From: RGIG9115 sp045128915
GTDB taxonomy: Bacteria > Bacillota > Clostridia > UBA1381
Direction of reading: 5' to 3'
DNA length: 7,622 nt
Assembly (NCBI GenBank): GCA_045128915.1
Contig: JBGVIT010000025.1
Coordinates: forward strand, 1-7,622
Part shown: positions 1 to 6,477 of the stretch, in pieces
Numbering within the stretch: the stretch's first letter is position 1
How the letters are laid out: each line of letters begins with the position of its first letter
Translations under genes and position numbers: made by a program
The notes under the pieces: generated by a model
What the model saw: the letters and a program-made list of their open reading frames with translations, nothing else
The model's database searches: none
Told to the model about the DNA's origin: nothing

Positions 1-58
1 ATCTAAGGATATATCCATGAGAGAGGTCTATGGACTTGATCCAGTACACGCTAAATAG
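1..58 (+). CDS. C-terminal tail of an unidentified reading frame
   Basis: One plus-strand frame is open from the left edge (first full codon at 2-4) to a TAG at 56-58 and ends in the residues REVYGLDPVHAK. The other two plus frames stop almost at once. I do not recognise the protein. Nineteen codons are too few to prove coding. The structured DNA behind it and the terminator at 196-230 would suit the 3' end of a plus-strand gene, perhaps a mobile-element gene, but that is a guess. Confidence 0.25.
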   Translation, partial: SKDISMREVYGLDPVHAK

Positions 59-85
59 CAATTTCAAGGAGTGGCTCCGTTAGTT

Positions 86-132
86 CGGACAGGTGGCTCA
101 CGCCACACCGGACTGGCGGCTCCGCCGCACCG
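86..132 (+). repeat. Two tandem GC-rich hairpin repeats with a compensatory base change
   Basis: Two near-identical units lie head to tail at 86-110 and 109-132, each of the form CGGAC-GG-GGCTC-CGCC-CACCG. Each folds into a five-base-pair hairpin: GTGGC/GCCAC (93-97 with 102-106) and GCGGC/GCCGC (116-120 with 124-128). The second pair of the stem is T-A in the first unit and C-G in the second, so the difference keeps the pairing. Just upstream, TCCG at 76-79 can pair with CGGA at 86-89. The block is far more GC-rich than its surroundings. It could be a structured 3' UTR, a small RNA or the end of a mobile element; the sequence does not decide between them. Confidence 0.6.
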
Positions 133-195
133 TAATAATCACTGATGCCATGGGCTGAAGATGTACAGGCAGAATGTAAGTAACAACATTTATTC

Positions 196-230
196 GAGGA
201 TGGTATTATAAGCCATCCTCATTATTTTTT
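196..230 (+). terminator. Rho-independent terminator (plus strand)
   Basis: A perfect eight-base-pair stem, GAGGATGG at 196-203 with CCATCCTC at 213-220, has a nine-base loop and is followed by ATTATTTTTT at 221-230. The T-run lies only on the plus-strand side, so it should end transcripts arriving from the left, either the frame ending at 58 or an RNA carrying the tandem hairpins. Confidence 0.85.
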
Positions 231-427
231 ATAGGCACTTTTTTATAAAGCGCTTACCTGTTATTGACATGCTTAGCGTGTATTGTTATACATAAACTAA
301 GGGTGGAAAGCCCGTTTATGAGCATTCCACCCTATAATTATCATAGAAGATCTGAATTTACAGAAAAATTTTCACACTGTCGTGAAAGCAGCCACCTTAA
401 AATGTCAAGGTACTTGCTATCTTGCGT
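231..427. other. Gene-free spacer between the plus-strand terminator and the GtrA remnant
   Basis: I see no supportable gene on either strand here. The stretch holds the palindrome AAGCGCTT near 248-255, a promoter-like TTGACA at 264-269 with TATACA 17 bases later at 287-292, and the inverted repeat at 300-333. Beyond position 427 on the minus side, the GtrA frame is too degraded to follow. Plus-strand reading frames that cross from here into 581 are antisense to the GtrA remnant and have no recognisable product. Confidence 0.5.
300..333 (-). terminator. Strong inverted repeat, possible end of the polysaccharide operon
   Basis: AGGGTGGAA at 300-308 pairs perfectly with TTCCACCCT at 325-333. 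After one mismatch the stem continues with GC/GC (310-311 with 322-323). The repeat sits downstream of the last gene of the minus-strand operon, where a terminator is expected. On that strand the stem is followed by TTAGTTTATG, which is only moderately T-rich, so it is not a textbook Rho-independent terminator. It might instead be a processing hairpin or a leftover of a repeat element. Confidence 0.45.
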
Positions 428-688
428 TTACCTTACAAAAGCAGTAATCTCACGTTTTAAAACATCACATGATCAGAATTTGCTTTCAAACACCAAAGAC
501 TTATTGGTCAAAAAGGCAAAGGTTACAGCAACAAACCATACAAGGATATTACTAATGGTGTTGTTAATTCCCAGTCGGTAATAGCACAGATTGTAAACTA
601 TCAGATTGACGATTGTCGTCATAGTCCAAAACACACCATAGAAAATCAGTGATTTGTATTTTTTCATTAGTTTTAAAGTCAATTCCAT
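428..688 (-). pseudogene. Broken GtrA-family membrane protein
   Basis: GtrA-family proteins are small four-helix membrane proteins thought to flip lipid-linked sugars in cell-surface polysaccharide modification. The open frame (ATG at 686-688, stop TGA at 473-475) encodes 71 residues with two likely membrane helices (about 14-37 and 42-62), followed by TNKSLVFES at 61-69, a typical mid-protein GtrA signature. Members are usually about 120-150 residues, so the second half is missing. Past the TGA the same frame continues with GtrA-like residues (VLKREITAFV, about 463-434) before a TAA at 428-430, which suggests a nonsense mutation, for example TGG to TGA, and then further decay. The start lies four bases after the stop of the Wzz-like gene, and the upstream Shine-Dalgarno is weak (TTGGA). 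A real shortened protein is possible but less likely. Confidence 0.7.
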
Positions 689-692
689 GATT

Positions 693-2006
693 CTATTTTT
701 CCAAGATCACGCTGCAAATACGTACCCCACAGGAATTTGCTTTTACAATTGTTTCACGAATATCTTTTTCTTTTGATTTGTAACATTTTTCCACAAGCAC
801 CATAGCACCAGTTTCTACAGCTTTCTGAAGTGCTGAAGGATTGTCCCAAATATACTGACCTATAACTGTTTCAATATTTTTATCCTTCAGTAAATCTGCC
901 AGTTCTTTCATAAATGTTTCATTCGCAGAATCCAGACTGCTTGTAAGGTAAATCTTATCTGCATTTCTTTCCCCCACAATCCCCGCAATCATCGTTGCAT
1001 TCATTTCCAAATCAGATCCCATATTCAATACTGGTGCTGAAATCCAGGATTCCAGTTCTTCTTTGGTATGAACATATCCACTAAAGAGATAATAAACACC
1101 ATAAAGACCAGCTACAGCAAAAGCTCCCAGGACAGCTCCTACAATGACAATTTTCAAGTCAACAGAAGCCTTTGACGTCTGAACCATTTCCGGTTCTGTT
1201 TCCATTGACAATTCTGAACCATTCAGTAATTCGTAGTATGCTTTTTCCAATTCAGACATGCCATTTTCCAGGCTTTTTATCGCATCATAAACCCCATTTC
1301 TTTCATTCAACACATCGCTGCTGAAACTCATTAATCCCAAATCGTTCTTTGTATTTACCTGTGCATCTATTAATTCAACACTAGCAGAATCCTCAGGCAA
1401 GGTTTCCAACATTTTTTTACATTCTTCCTGCTCATAGTGCACTACCTTCACCACAACTTTGGCACCGGACATATGCTGTTCTGATTTTACCGTCACAACT
1501 TCTTTCAGCAGTGCAATATCTTTTGTCTCTGATAAATTTTCAGCCATCTTTTCAAATGTTTCTTCAGAAAGTATTTGATTTTCTAAAAGCGCAACTGATT
1601 TCAAAACACTTTTTTCATCATCTCCGGTAATCACATAAGTGGCTGTTCCTTCATAAAACCGATTTGGATCAAGTTTTACCTTAACAGAATTTTCCAAGTA
1701 ATAATCTCTCTCTTCCAAATTCTTCTGATATTTTTCAATTCGAATAATCTTATTCTGCGCTGCTTCCAGTGCATCTTCTGTTTCAAATGAATCCTCAACC
1801 TTTTCAAAAGACAACACCTTTGTTTCAGTTGTAGCTGCCGTCTCTGCTTCTTTTCCACTCTTCAGGTAACTAAATCCTCCTGCAACAACCGCTAAGACAA
1901 CTGCCGCAATTATCATTATTTTCCATTTTCCAAGTACATAGCAACATAAATCTATCAAACTAATTGTTTTTTCATCATCACAAATTATTACCTTATTCTC
2001 GTTCAT
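693..2006 (-). CDS. Wzz/CapA-type chain-length protein with a C-terminal kinase-like domain lacking Walker motifs
   Basis: This 437-residue protein has the layout of a Firmicutes polysaccharide co-polymerase. It has a short cytoplasmic N-terminus, a membrane helix at about 30-49, a long charged and partly coiled-coil extracellular region (about 60-280), and a second helix at about 284-308. Such proteins sit in the membrane beside the polymerase and set polymer length. The last 125 residues are unusual. TKEELESWISAPVLN (314-328), then KIYLTSS (351-357) and a final strand-helix-strand (AMVLVEKCY, 401-409, to the end) follow the fold order of the CpsD/CapB tyrosine kinase usually fused or encoded beside such proteins. 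However, the glycine-rich GKS/T Walker A loop and the Walker B aspartates are absent, and there is no tyrosine cluster at the end. The start is supported by GGAGA just upstream. It follows the aminotransferase gene by 12 bases. The co-polymerase call is firm; the kinase relic is inference from motif order. Confidence 0.85.
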   Translation of the reverse strand: MNENKVIICDDEKTISLIDLCCYVLGKWKIMIIAAVVLAVVAGGFSYLKSGKEAETAATTETKVLSFEKVEDSFETEDALEAAQNKIIRIEKYQKNLEERDYYLENSVKVKLDPNRFYEGTATYVITGDDEKSVLKSVALLENQILSEETFEKMAENLSETKDIALLKEVVTVKSEQHMSGAKVVVKVVHYEQEECKKMLETLPEDSASVELIDAQVNTKNDLGLMSFSSDVLNERNGVYDAIKSLENGMSELEKAYYELLNGSELSMETEPEMVQTSKASVDLKIVIVGAVLGAFAVAGLYGVYYLFSGYVHTKEELESWISAPVLNMGSDLEMNATMIAGIVGERNADKIYLTSSLDSANETFMKELADLLKDKNIETVIGQYIWDNPSALQKAVETGAMVLVEKCYKSKEKDIRETIVKANSCGVRICSVILEK

Positions 2007-2018
2007 GATTTCTCCTTT

Positions 2019-3113
2019 TTATACAAACGCATTTAGGGCTTCGATTACTCTTGTCTGTTCCTTATCTGTCATACCGTTATACATTGGAATAGACAGCACC
2101 GATTTTGCATAATGCTCAGTAATTGGTAATGCGCCTTCCTTAAATCCCAGATAGCCATATGCTTCTGAAAGATGTGGTGGAATTGGATAATGAATAATCG
2201 TACCAATTCCTTTTACATCTAAATATTCAATCAATCGATCGCGCTCTTCACATCGCAGAACAAACTGATGCCATACAGCAGTACAGTTTTCTCTCACTTC
2301 CGGCAACCTGAATTTCGGATTTTTAATCTCTGCAGCATAACGTGATGCAATTTTTATACGTTCTTGCTCAAGTGTTCCCACATGTTTTAATCGCACTCTT
2401 AAAAGTCCTGCCTGTATCTCATCTAATCTGGAATTTGCACCTACGATTTTATTATAATAGCGTTTTTCACTGCCATAGTTTCTGAACGTGCGGAAATCTT
2501 CTGCAATCTTATCATCATTGGTCACGATGGCCCCTGCGTCGCCAAATGCACCAATATTTTTTGATGGATAGAAAGAAAAACATCCGATATCACCAAAAGT
2601 ACCTGTCATCTTTCCGCCAAAGCAAGCACCATGAGACTGAGCACAGTCTTCTACAAGGCGCAGATTATACTTTTTACAAAGTGCAAGCACATCATCCATC
2701 TTGGAAGCCTGTCCATAAAGATGCACTACTAAAATCGCCTTGGTTCTCTCTGTAATCTTTTCTTCAATCTTTTTCGTATCAATATTAAAATATTCGTCTG
2801 GCTCTACAAAGATTGGTGTGGCACCATTCATGGTAATCCCCATGACACTTGCAATATATGTATTACCCTGTACGATCACTTCATCCCCAGCTCCAATGCC
2901 AAGGATTCGAAATGCAATCCAAAGGGCATCCAGACCACTGGCGAGTCCAACACAATGTTTTGCGCCAGCATAAACAGCAAACTCTTTTTCAAATTCTTTT
3001 ACTTCATTTCCTAAGATGTACCAGCCGCTGCGAAGTACCTCCAAAGCTTTTTGTTCAAATTCTTCTTGATATTGTTCAAAACCTCTGCCGAGATTATTTG
3101 GCATGATTTTCAT
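2019..3113 (-). CDS. DegT/DnrJ/EryC1/StrS-family nucleotide-sugar aminotransferase
   Basis: This is a full-length 364-residue PLP enzyme of the family that transfers an amino group, typically from glutamate, to a keto-sugar nucleotide to make amino-sugar precursors for surface polysaccharides. Visible landmarks are SGLDAL at 59-64 (phosphate region), VEDCAQSHG at 154-162 with the aspartate that binds the pyridine nitrogen, the Schiff-base lysine in FYPSKNIGAFGDAG (Lys185), RNYGS at 211-215, and a C-terminal IHYPIPPH at 307-314. The block GNTYIASVMGI with FVEPDEYFNID resembles the FdtB/QdtB-type enzymes that make dTDP-3-amino-3,6-dideoxyhexoses, but a WecE-like or other specificity cannot be excluded from sequence alone. 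The start at 3113 has GGAGG a few bases upstream, inside the 3' end of the polymerase gene, which it overlaps by 20 bases, so the two are probably translationally coupled. No partner ketoisomerase or dehydratase gene is in the window. Confidence 0.93.
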   Translation of the reverse strand: MKIMPNNLGRGFEQYQEEFEQKALEVLRSGWYILGNEVKEFEKEFAVYAGAKHCVGLASGLDALWIAFRILGIGAGDEVIVQGNTYIASVMGITMNGATPIFVEPDEYFNIDTKKIEEKITERTKAILVVHLYGQASKMDDVLALCKKYNLRLVEDCAQSHGACFGGKMTGTFGDIGCFSFYPSKNIGAFGDAGAIVTNDDKIAEDFRTFRNYGSEKRYYNKIVGANSRLDEIQAGLLRVRLKHVGTLEQERIKIASRYAAEIKNPKFRLPEVRENCTAVWHQFVLRCEERDRLIEYLDVKGIGTIIHYPIPPHLSEAYGYLGFKEGALPITEHYAKSVLSIPMYNGMTDKEQTRVIEALNAFV

Positions 3114-4209
3114 TTGATTCCTCCTTCTCCTCCATTAGTGATAAACATATTGAATACATTGGTATCAAAAACAAAATATATATGCTTACATTATCTGTAG
3201 TCATCAATAGCATAAAATATACAAATGTAACAAACAATTGACTTAGTGCTTTATCCGTAACACTTTTTTTTTGAACTATATAAAATACAAACAGATAACT
3301 TCCAAAAACTAGAACAAAACCGATGCTTCCCAGGTCAACAAACATTTTCAAAAAATCATTATGTGGATTTTCAAACCAAGCAACCAGCCATGTTTCCAGA
3401 TTTTTCACCAGTATTTCATTTGTGGTTCCTAAACCTTGTCCCCAAAAATAATTTTTAGGAATATGCTCCACAACTACAGGATACACCTCAAGCCTATGGC
3501 TAGTATCTACTCCGAGCCTTATACAAAGATTCTCAAAAACCCCAGAATATATACTGTATACATATATCCCCGCCGTCGCAATCAGCATGATCCAAAAAAC
3601 ATAAATCCATTTTTTCTTATATTTCAAAAGTTTCATAACCAACATTAAAACAATACAAGCAATCACTGCCAAGACAGCAATCCGTTTTTTTGCTAAATGC
3701 ATACATACCGCTGCTATCCCAACTTTTTCCCAATGTTTATTCCATAAATAATAAAGAATAAATAAACCGAACACAAAAGCAAATGTTGATTCGCAATAAC
3801 CTTTTGTCAGAAAATAAAATCTATTACAATACAAATAGGCAATTACACTGCCACAAAAGGAGATATTAACCATATGACGTCTTTTATTTCCGTAGCGAAG
3901 ACACAGTACATAGGAAACTATTGGTGGAAACAGTACAAATAACACATTCTTAATTGTCCATAATGTCTTTGTTCCCCCACACATAGACATCACTATTCCA
4001 AGAATACAATAGATTAAAATTGGAAGTATCAACACCCCATCTTCTTTTACCACTAGCACATTTTTATAATTAAGCACTAAGATAAATAATACCAGCATTA
4101 GTGATACAATATATTTAATCATTCCTTGTGTATCTAACATTGCATATAATAACACCATGCCAAACACTTCCAAAATAACGGTTATGATTTTTCTTATTCT
4201 TGATTTCAT
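3094..4209 (-). CDS. O-antigen polymerase/ligase-like membrane protein (Wzy/WaaL superfamily)
   Basis: The product is about 371 residues with around ten hydrophobic segments, the usual size and shape of Wzy polymerases and WaaL-type ligases. These join undecaprenyl-linked repeat units, or transfer the polymer to its acceptor, on the outer face of the membrane. Supporting motifs, numbered from the ATG, are AKKRIA at about 173-178, SHRLEVY at about 237-243 in the large outer loop, GQGLGTTN at about 257-264 and NPHNDFLKMFVDLGSIGF at about 281-298; the NPHN...G..G block is characteristic of the Wzy_C domain. In an operon with a Wzz-type protein, polymerase is the likelier role. I place the start at the ATG at 4207-4209: GGGAG lies five bases upstream, while the in-frame TTG one codon earlier would be too close to it. 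The end overlaps the aminotransferase gene. Confidence 0.85.
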   Translation of the reverse strand: MKSRIRKIITVILEVFGMVLLYAMLDTQGMIKYIVSLMLVLFILVLNYKNVLVVKEDGVLILPILIYCILGIVMSMCGGTKTLWTIKNVLFVLFPPIVSYVLCLRYGNKRRHMVNISFCGSVIAYLYCNRFYFLTKGYCESTFAFVFGLFILYYLWNKHWEKVGIAAVCMHLAKKRIAVLAVIACIVLMLVMKLLKYKKKWIYVFWIMLIATAGIYVYSIYSGVFENLCIRLGVDTSHRLEVYPVVVEHIPKNYFWGQGLGTTNEILVKNLETWLVAWFENPHNDFLKMFVDLGSIGFVLVFGSYLFVFYIVQKKSVTDKALSQLFVTFVYFMLLMTTDNVSIYILFLIPMYSICLSLMEEKEESNENHAK

Positions 4210-4218
4210 CAAAACTCC

Positions 4219-5001
4219 CTATCTACGTTTTACAAATGCCTGCCAGATAAATATCGAATTTGTACGAACATACCTCCAAAATAGTCTTTTAGGCTCCTGT
4301 ATCATTCGATAAAACCATTCCAAGCTATGTTCCTGCATCCACATTGGTGCTCTTCTGATACTTCCCGCGAGATAGTCAAATCCAGCACCAATCCCCACCA
4401 TTAGGCCATGTACTTTTCCCTGGTGCACTGCCATAAAACACTCCTGTTTAGGAGCTCCTAAACCAACCCAAATAAAATCTGGTTTTGCTTCATTAAGCAT
4501 TGCAATAACCTGCTTATCCTCTTCCTCTGTTAAAGGACGAAAAGGAGGGCTATACATCCCCACAACAGTTGTTCCTGGATAATCTCTTTCCAGGACTTCT
4601 CGTATCTTATCTAAGGTTTCTTGTGTAGAACCATAAAAGAAATGTCGGTATCCTCTTTCAGCACTTACCTTCAGCACTTCTAACATATATCTCGGACCAT
4701 CTGTACGGCTTGTCTGCGTATACCCTCTACGACGAGATATCATGGCCAACGGCACACCATCTGGAATTGCCATAATTCCTCCATTCTGCATTTCTCGATA
4801 GTCTTCATTCTCCCATGCGATTACTGTTGTATGCACATTCGACACACACAAATAATCACCTGATAAATCTTTAATATATTTACTTGTAAATTCCATTAAC
4901 CATGCCATATTTATGGTTGCAATATTTACACCCAGAATATTGCAGGTCGGAATACAATGTCTATTGATTTTTCTTTTATAATTATTATTAAACGTACTCA
5001 T
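4219..5001 (-). CDS. WecG/TagA/CpsF-family (GT26) glycosyltransferase
   Basis: This is a full-length 260-residue member of glycosyltransferase family 26, which adds the second sugar (ManNAc, ManNAcA or a related sugar) to an undecaprenyl-diphosphate-linked sugar at the inner membrane face. Landmarks are VSNVHTTVIAW (53-63), IPDGVPLAM (79-87) with the probable catalytic aspartate Asp81, FFYGSTQETL (121-130), WVGLGAPKQE (178-187) and GIGAGFDYLAGS (203-214). The basic, aromatic C-terminus RAPMWMQEHSLEWFYR (217-232) and beyond matches the membrane-associating tail of the family. The N-terminal 15 residues are an unusually polar extension. The ATG at 4999-5001 has GGAGA ten bases upstream and overlaps the TGA of a decayed upstream frame as ATGA. 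The next gene starts nine bases after its stop. The sugar donor cannot be read from the sequence. Confidence 0.95.
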   Translation of the reverse strand: MSTFNNNYKRKINRHCIPTCNILGVNIATINMAWLMEFTSKYIKDLSGDYLCVSNVHTTVIAWENEDYREMQNGGIMAIPDGVPLAMISRRRGYTQTSRTDGPRYMLEVLKVSAERGYRHFFYGSTQETLDKIREVLERDYPGTTVVGMYSPPFRPLTEEEDKQVIAMLNEAKPDFIWVGLGAPKQECFMAVHQGKVHGLMVGIGAGFDYLAGSIRRAPMWMQEHSLEWFYRMIQEPKRLFWRYVRTNSIFIWQAFVKRR

Positions 5002-5232
5002 CTATTGATTTTCTCCAATTCAGGTAATGGTCTTATTTTATGTTCATTGTACTACTTTATATTCACCAATACAACTTTATCAAATCCTAGAATAATATTA
5101 TTCCAATTTGTATTACATATAATATCTTTGGTTTTATTAAATTTATTATAGTTTGGTCATGTTACAGTTCCTGATGCAGACACATTATGAAATTTATCAA
5201 CATCGCTATACATATATCGTAAGCACTCAACC
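4998..5232 (-). pseudogene. Decayed 3' end of an unidentified operon gene upstream of the glycosyltransferase
   Basis: On the minus strand one frame runs from the ISL3 end at about 5232 to a TGA at 4998-5000, with only two internal stops: TGA at 5157-5159 and a TAG near 5055. Stretches such as CLRYMYSDVDKFHNVSASG, LGFDKVVLVNIK and NEHKIRPLPELEKINR look like real protein. The final TGA overlaps the ATG of the glycosyltransferase as ATGA, the classic coupling of adjacent operon genes, which argues that this was its upstream neighbour. I do not recognise the family. It is probably the remnant of another polysaccharide gene truncated by the insertion. The lower, more AT-biased composition fits decay. 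Confidence 0.5.
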
Positions 5233-5713
5233 GGCTCTTTCCAAACTTAGTTAATTTGATAAAAATATTCATTCAACAACAGCTTAGCCTTTTATAGCTG
5301 AAAGCTATGTCTACCATACATAATCCGCTTGGTTAATTTTATTTTGTTAACATTGCCTTCTGCCAATCCGTTGTTATATTTATAACAGATGGCATTTTGA
5401 CCACAACAGTATCTGCTTGTAAGCCATTTACATAGGTATCTAATTCGTCAATTTTTAAGGATGATGCCTGTAAAATCCATCCATCAAGTGCGTCTTCTTT
5501 TTGCGAAAATATTATTCTGTGGTAATTTCTTAGTAGAAAATATAAATCACCGAAAATAGGATATTTTTTCAGCGCAGCTTCGTATTATTCCTGAGTTAAA
5601 CCATTCACTTTTTCTAACTCTCGATATATAAGTTGGCAAAAAAACTTTCTTGGAATATATTCCACCGGTTCTGTTGTGTCAGCAGCCAGACTGCGTTGAT
5701 GAGTTCTTTCTTT
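5233..5713 (-). mobile_element. Remnant of an ISL3-family insertion sequence
   Basis: The left edge reads inward as GGCTCTTTCCAAACTTAG from 5233. GGCTCTTT is the typical start of ISL3-family terminal inverted repeats, and the transposase frame ends 14 bases inside it. The other end is missing: homology fades at about 5713, where the AAA+ ATPase element begins. No second copy of the terminal repeat is seen in the window. The element separates the decayed gene at 4998-5232 from whatever once lay upstream. Confidence 0.7.
5247..5713 (-). pseudogene. ISL3-family transposase, C-terminal part, decayed
   Basis: Read on the minus strand, the frame gives RTHQRSLAADTTEPVEYI, then RELEKVNGLTQE, KYPIFGDLYFLLRNYHRI, NNGLAEGNVNKIK, TKRIMYGRHSF and KAKLLLNEYFYQIN, ending in TAA at 5247-5249. 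This is the C-terminal catalytic region of ISL3-family (IS204/IS1001/IS1165-like) DDE transposases, including the NG-EG-N--K--KR--YG signature with the last catalytic glutamate. It is dead. There are in-frame TAA codons at 5585-5587 and 5292-5294, and a one-base loss in the A-run at 5395-5398 shifts the frame between DTVVVK and NAICYKY. The N-terminal half, with its zinc finger, HTH and first catalytic residues, is gone. Confidence 0.8.
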
Positions 5714-5733
5714 TTACATAAACATACTCAAGG

Positions 5734-6399
5734 ATGCAACTGTTCCGGTATATGGGCAAATCATATGCACTGCGTTGCTTTGCTTCCAGTCTGAATCCCA
5801 GCATGTACCATATGGAATACCTGTGTCTTTCCACCATCAGCGTTGCTGACTTTTATAAGCAGTTCTGCGCCATTCTTGGCTTGAGTGATAAAGGCGGAAA
5901 ACCTGCCATGTTCAAAGCAATCCGTGAACAGATCACGTATCTGTATAGGAAAAAACGCCAGCCATTGCTTCTTGCCATCGATGAAGCTCAATATCTGAAT
6001 ACCGGTATCTTAAATGATATCAAGATGCTCATGAATTATGGCTACGATTCAGTGAATTACTTCACTTTAATACTTTGCGGTGAATCTCATTTAAACGATA
6101 CGCTGCGCAAACCAATCCATGAAGCCCTTCGCCAGCGCATTACAGTTCATTACAACTACTCTGGTCTGAGCGATGCCGAAGTCTCACAATATGTTTTACA
6201 CAAACTTGATCTCGCCGGAGCCTCATCGACTATCATCGATAAGGCTGCTCTTGCCGCTGTACACAGCTCCACCCAAGGCAATCCACGTCTGATCGATAAT
6301 CTTATGACCGATGCTCTTGCAATTGGTTCCCAGCAGTACAAACGTGTAATAGATGCTGAAACAATCCGTGCTGCAATTGATAATCAAGGACTTTATTAA
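5734..6399 (+). pseudogene. ExeA/TniB/MuB-like AAA+ transposition ATPase, N-terminally truncated
   Basis: Such ATPases select and activate target DNA for a DDE transposase encoded just upstream in two-gene elements. The frame gives 221 residues. The Walker A loop survives only as its end, MGKSYALR (7-14). Then come Walker B with LLLAIDEAQYL (78-88), sensor ILCGESHL (113-120), the arginine-rich ALRQRI (131-136) and sensor-2-like GNPRLIDN (182-189). Relatives run about 265 residues and begin some 45 residues before this loop, so the 5' end is lost. The ATG at 5734 has no ribosome binding site and reads through the junction; homology begins at the ATG at 5752, possibly preceded in another frame by ATVP at about 5737-5748. 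The downstream domain is otherwise undamaged, so the truncation is probably recent relative to the ISL3 decay. No partner transposase is present. Confidence 0.8.
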
Positions 6400-6414
6400 A
6401 TATTTCAATGTTCA

Positions 6415-6446
6415 AAGGCTGTGACCTCATGGTCATGGCCTTGTTT
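6415..6446 (+). terminator. Long hairpin after the ATPase gene, probable terminator
   Basis: Twelve consecutive pairs form between 6415-6426 (AAGGCTGTGACC) and 6431-6442 (GGTCATGGCCTT), with a TCAT loop and two G-T wobbles. The 3' side continues GTTT. It starts 15 bases after the ATPase stop. The short T-run makes it a moderate terminator. A second small hairpin, AGCAG/CTGCT, follows at 6451-6464. Confidence 0.6.
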
Positions 6447-6477
6447 CAAAAGCAGGATTCTGCTATTCAAACAAAAC

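Noticed and set aside
86..132. Possible CRISPR array
   Set aside because: The units abut with no unique spacers, there are only two of them, and no cas gene is present.
264..292. Promoter-like TTGACA - 17 bases - TATACA on the plus strand
   Set aside because: The -35 is perfect but the -10 lacks the conserved final T, and no supportable plus-strand gene follows.
264..581. 105-codon plus-strand open frame
   Set aside because: It runs antisense to the GtrA remnant, starts inside a spacer with no ribosome binding site, and the product resembles nothing and has no domain-like pattern.
4210..4212. TTG as the start of the polymerase gene
   Set aside because: It leaves only two bases after GGGAG; the adjacent ATG at 4207-4209 has proper spacing.
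4957..5151. 64-codon plus-strand open frame
   Set aside because: It is antisense to the glycosyltransferase start and the decayed upstream gene; its hydrophobic, Ile/Leu-rich product reflects AT-rich DNA.
6156..6408. Minus-strand open frames opposite the ATPase gene
   Set aside because: They are shadows of the ATPase coding frame, which carries the clear AAA+ motifs.
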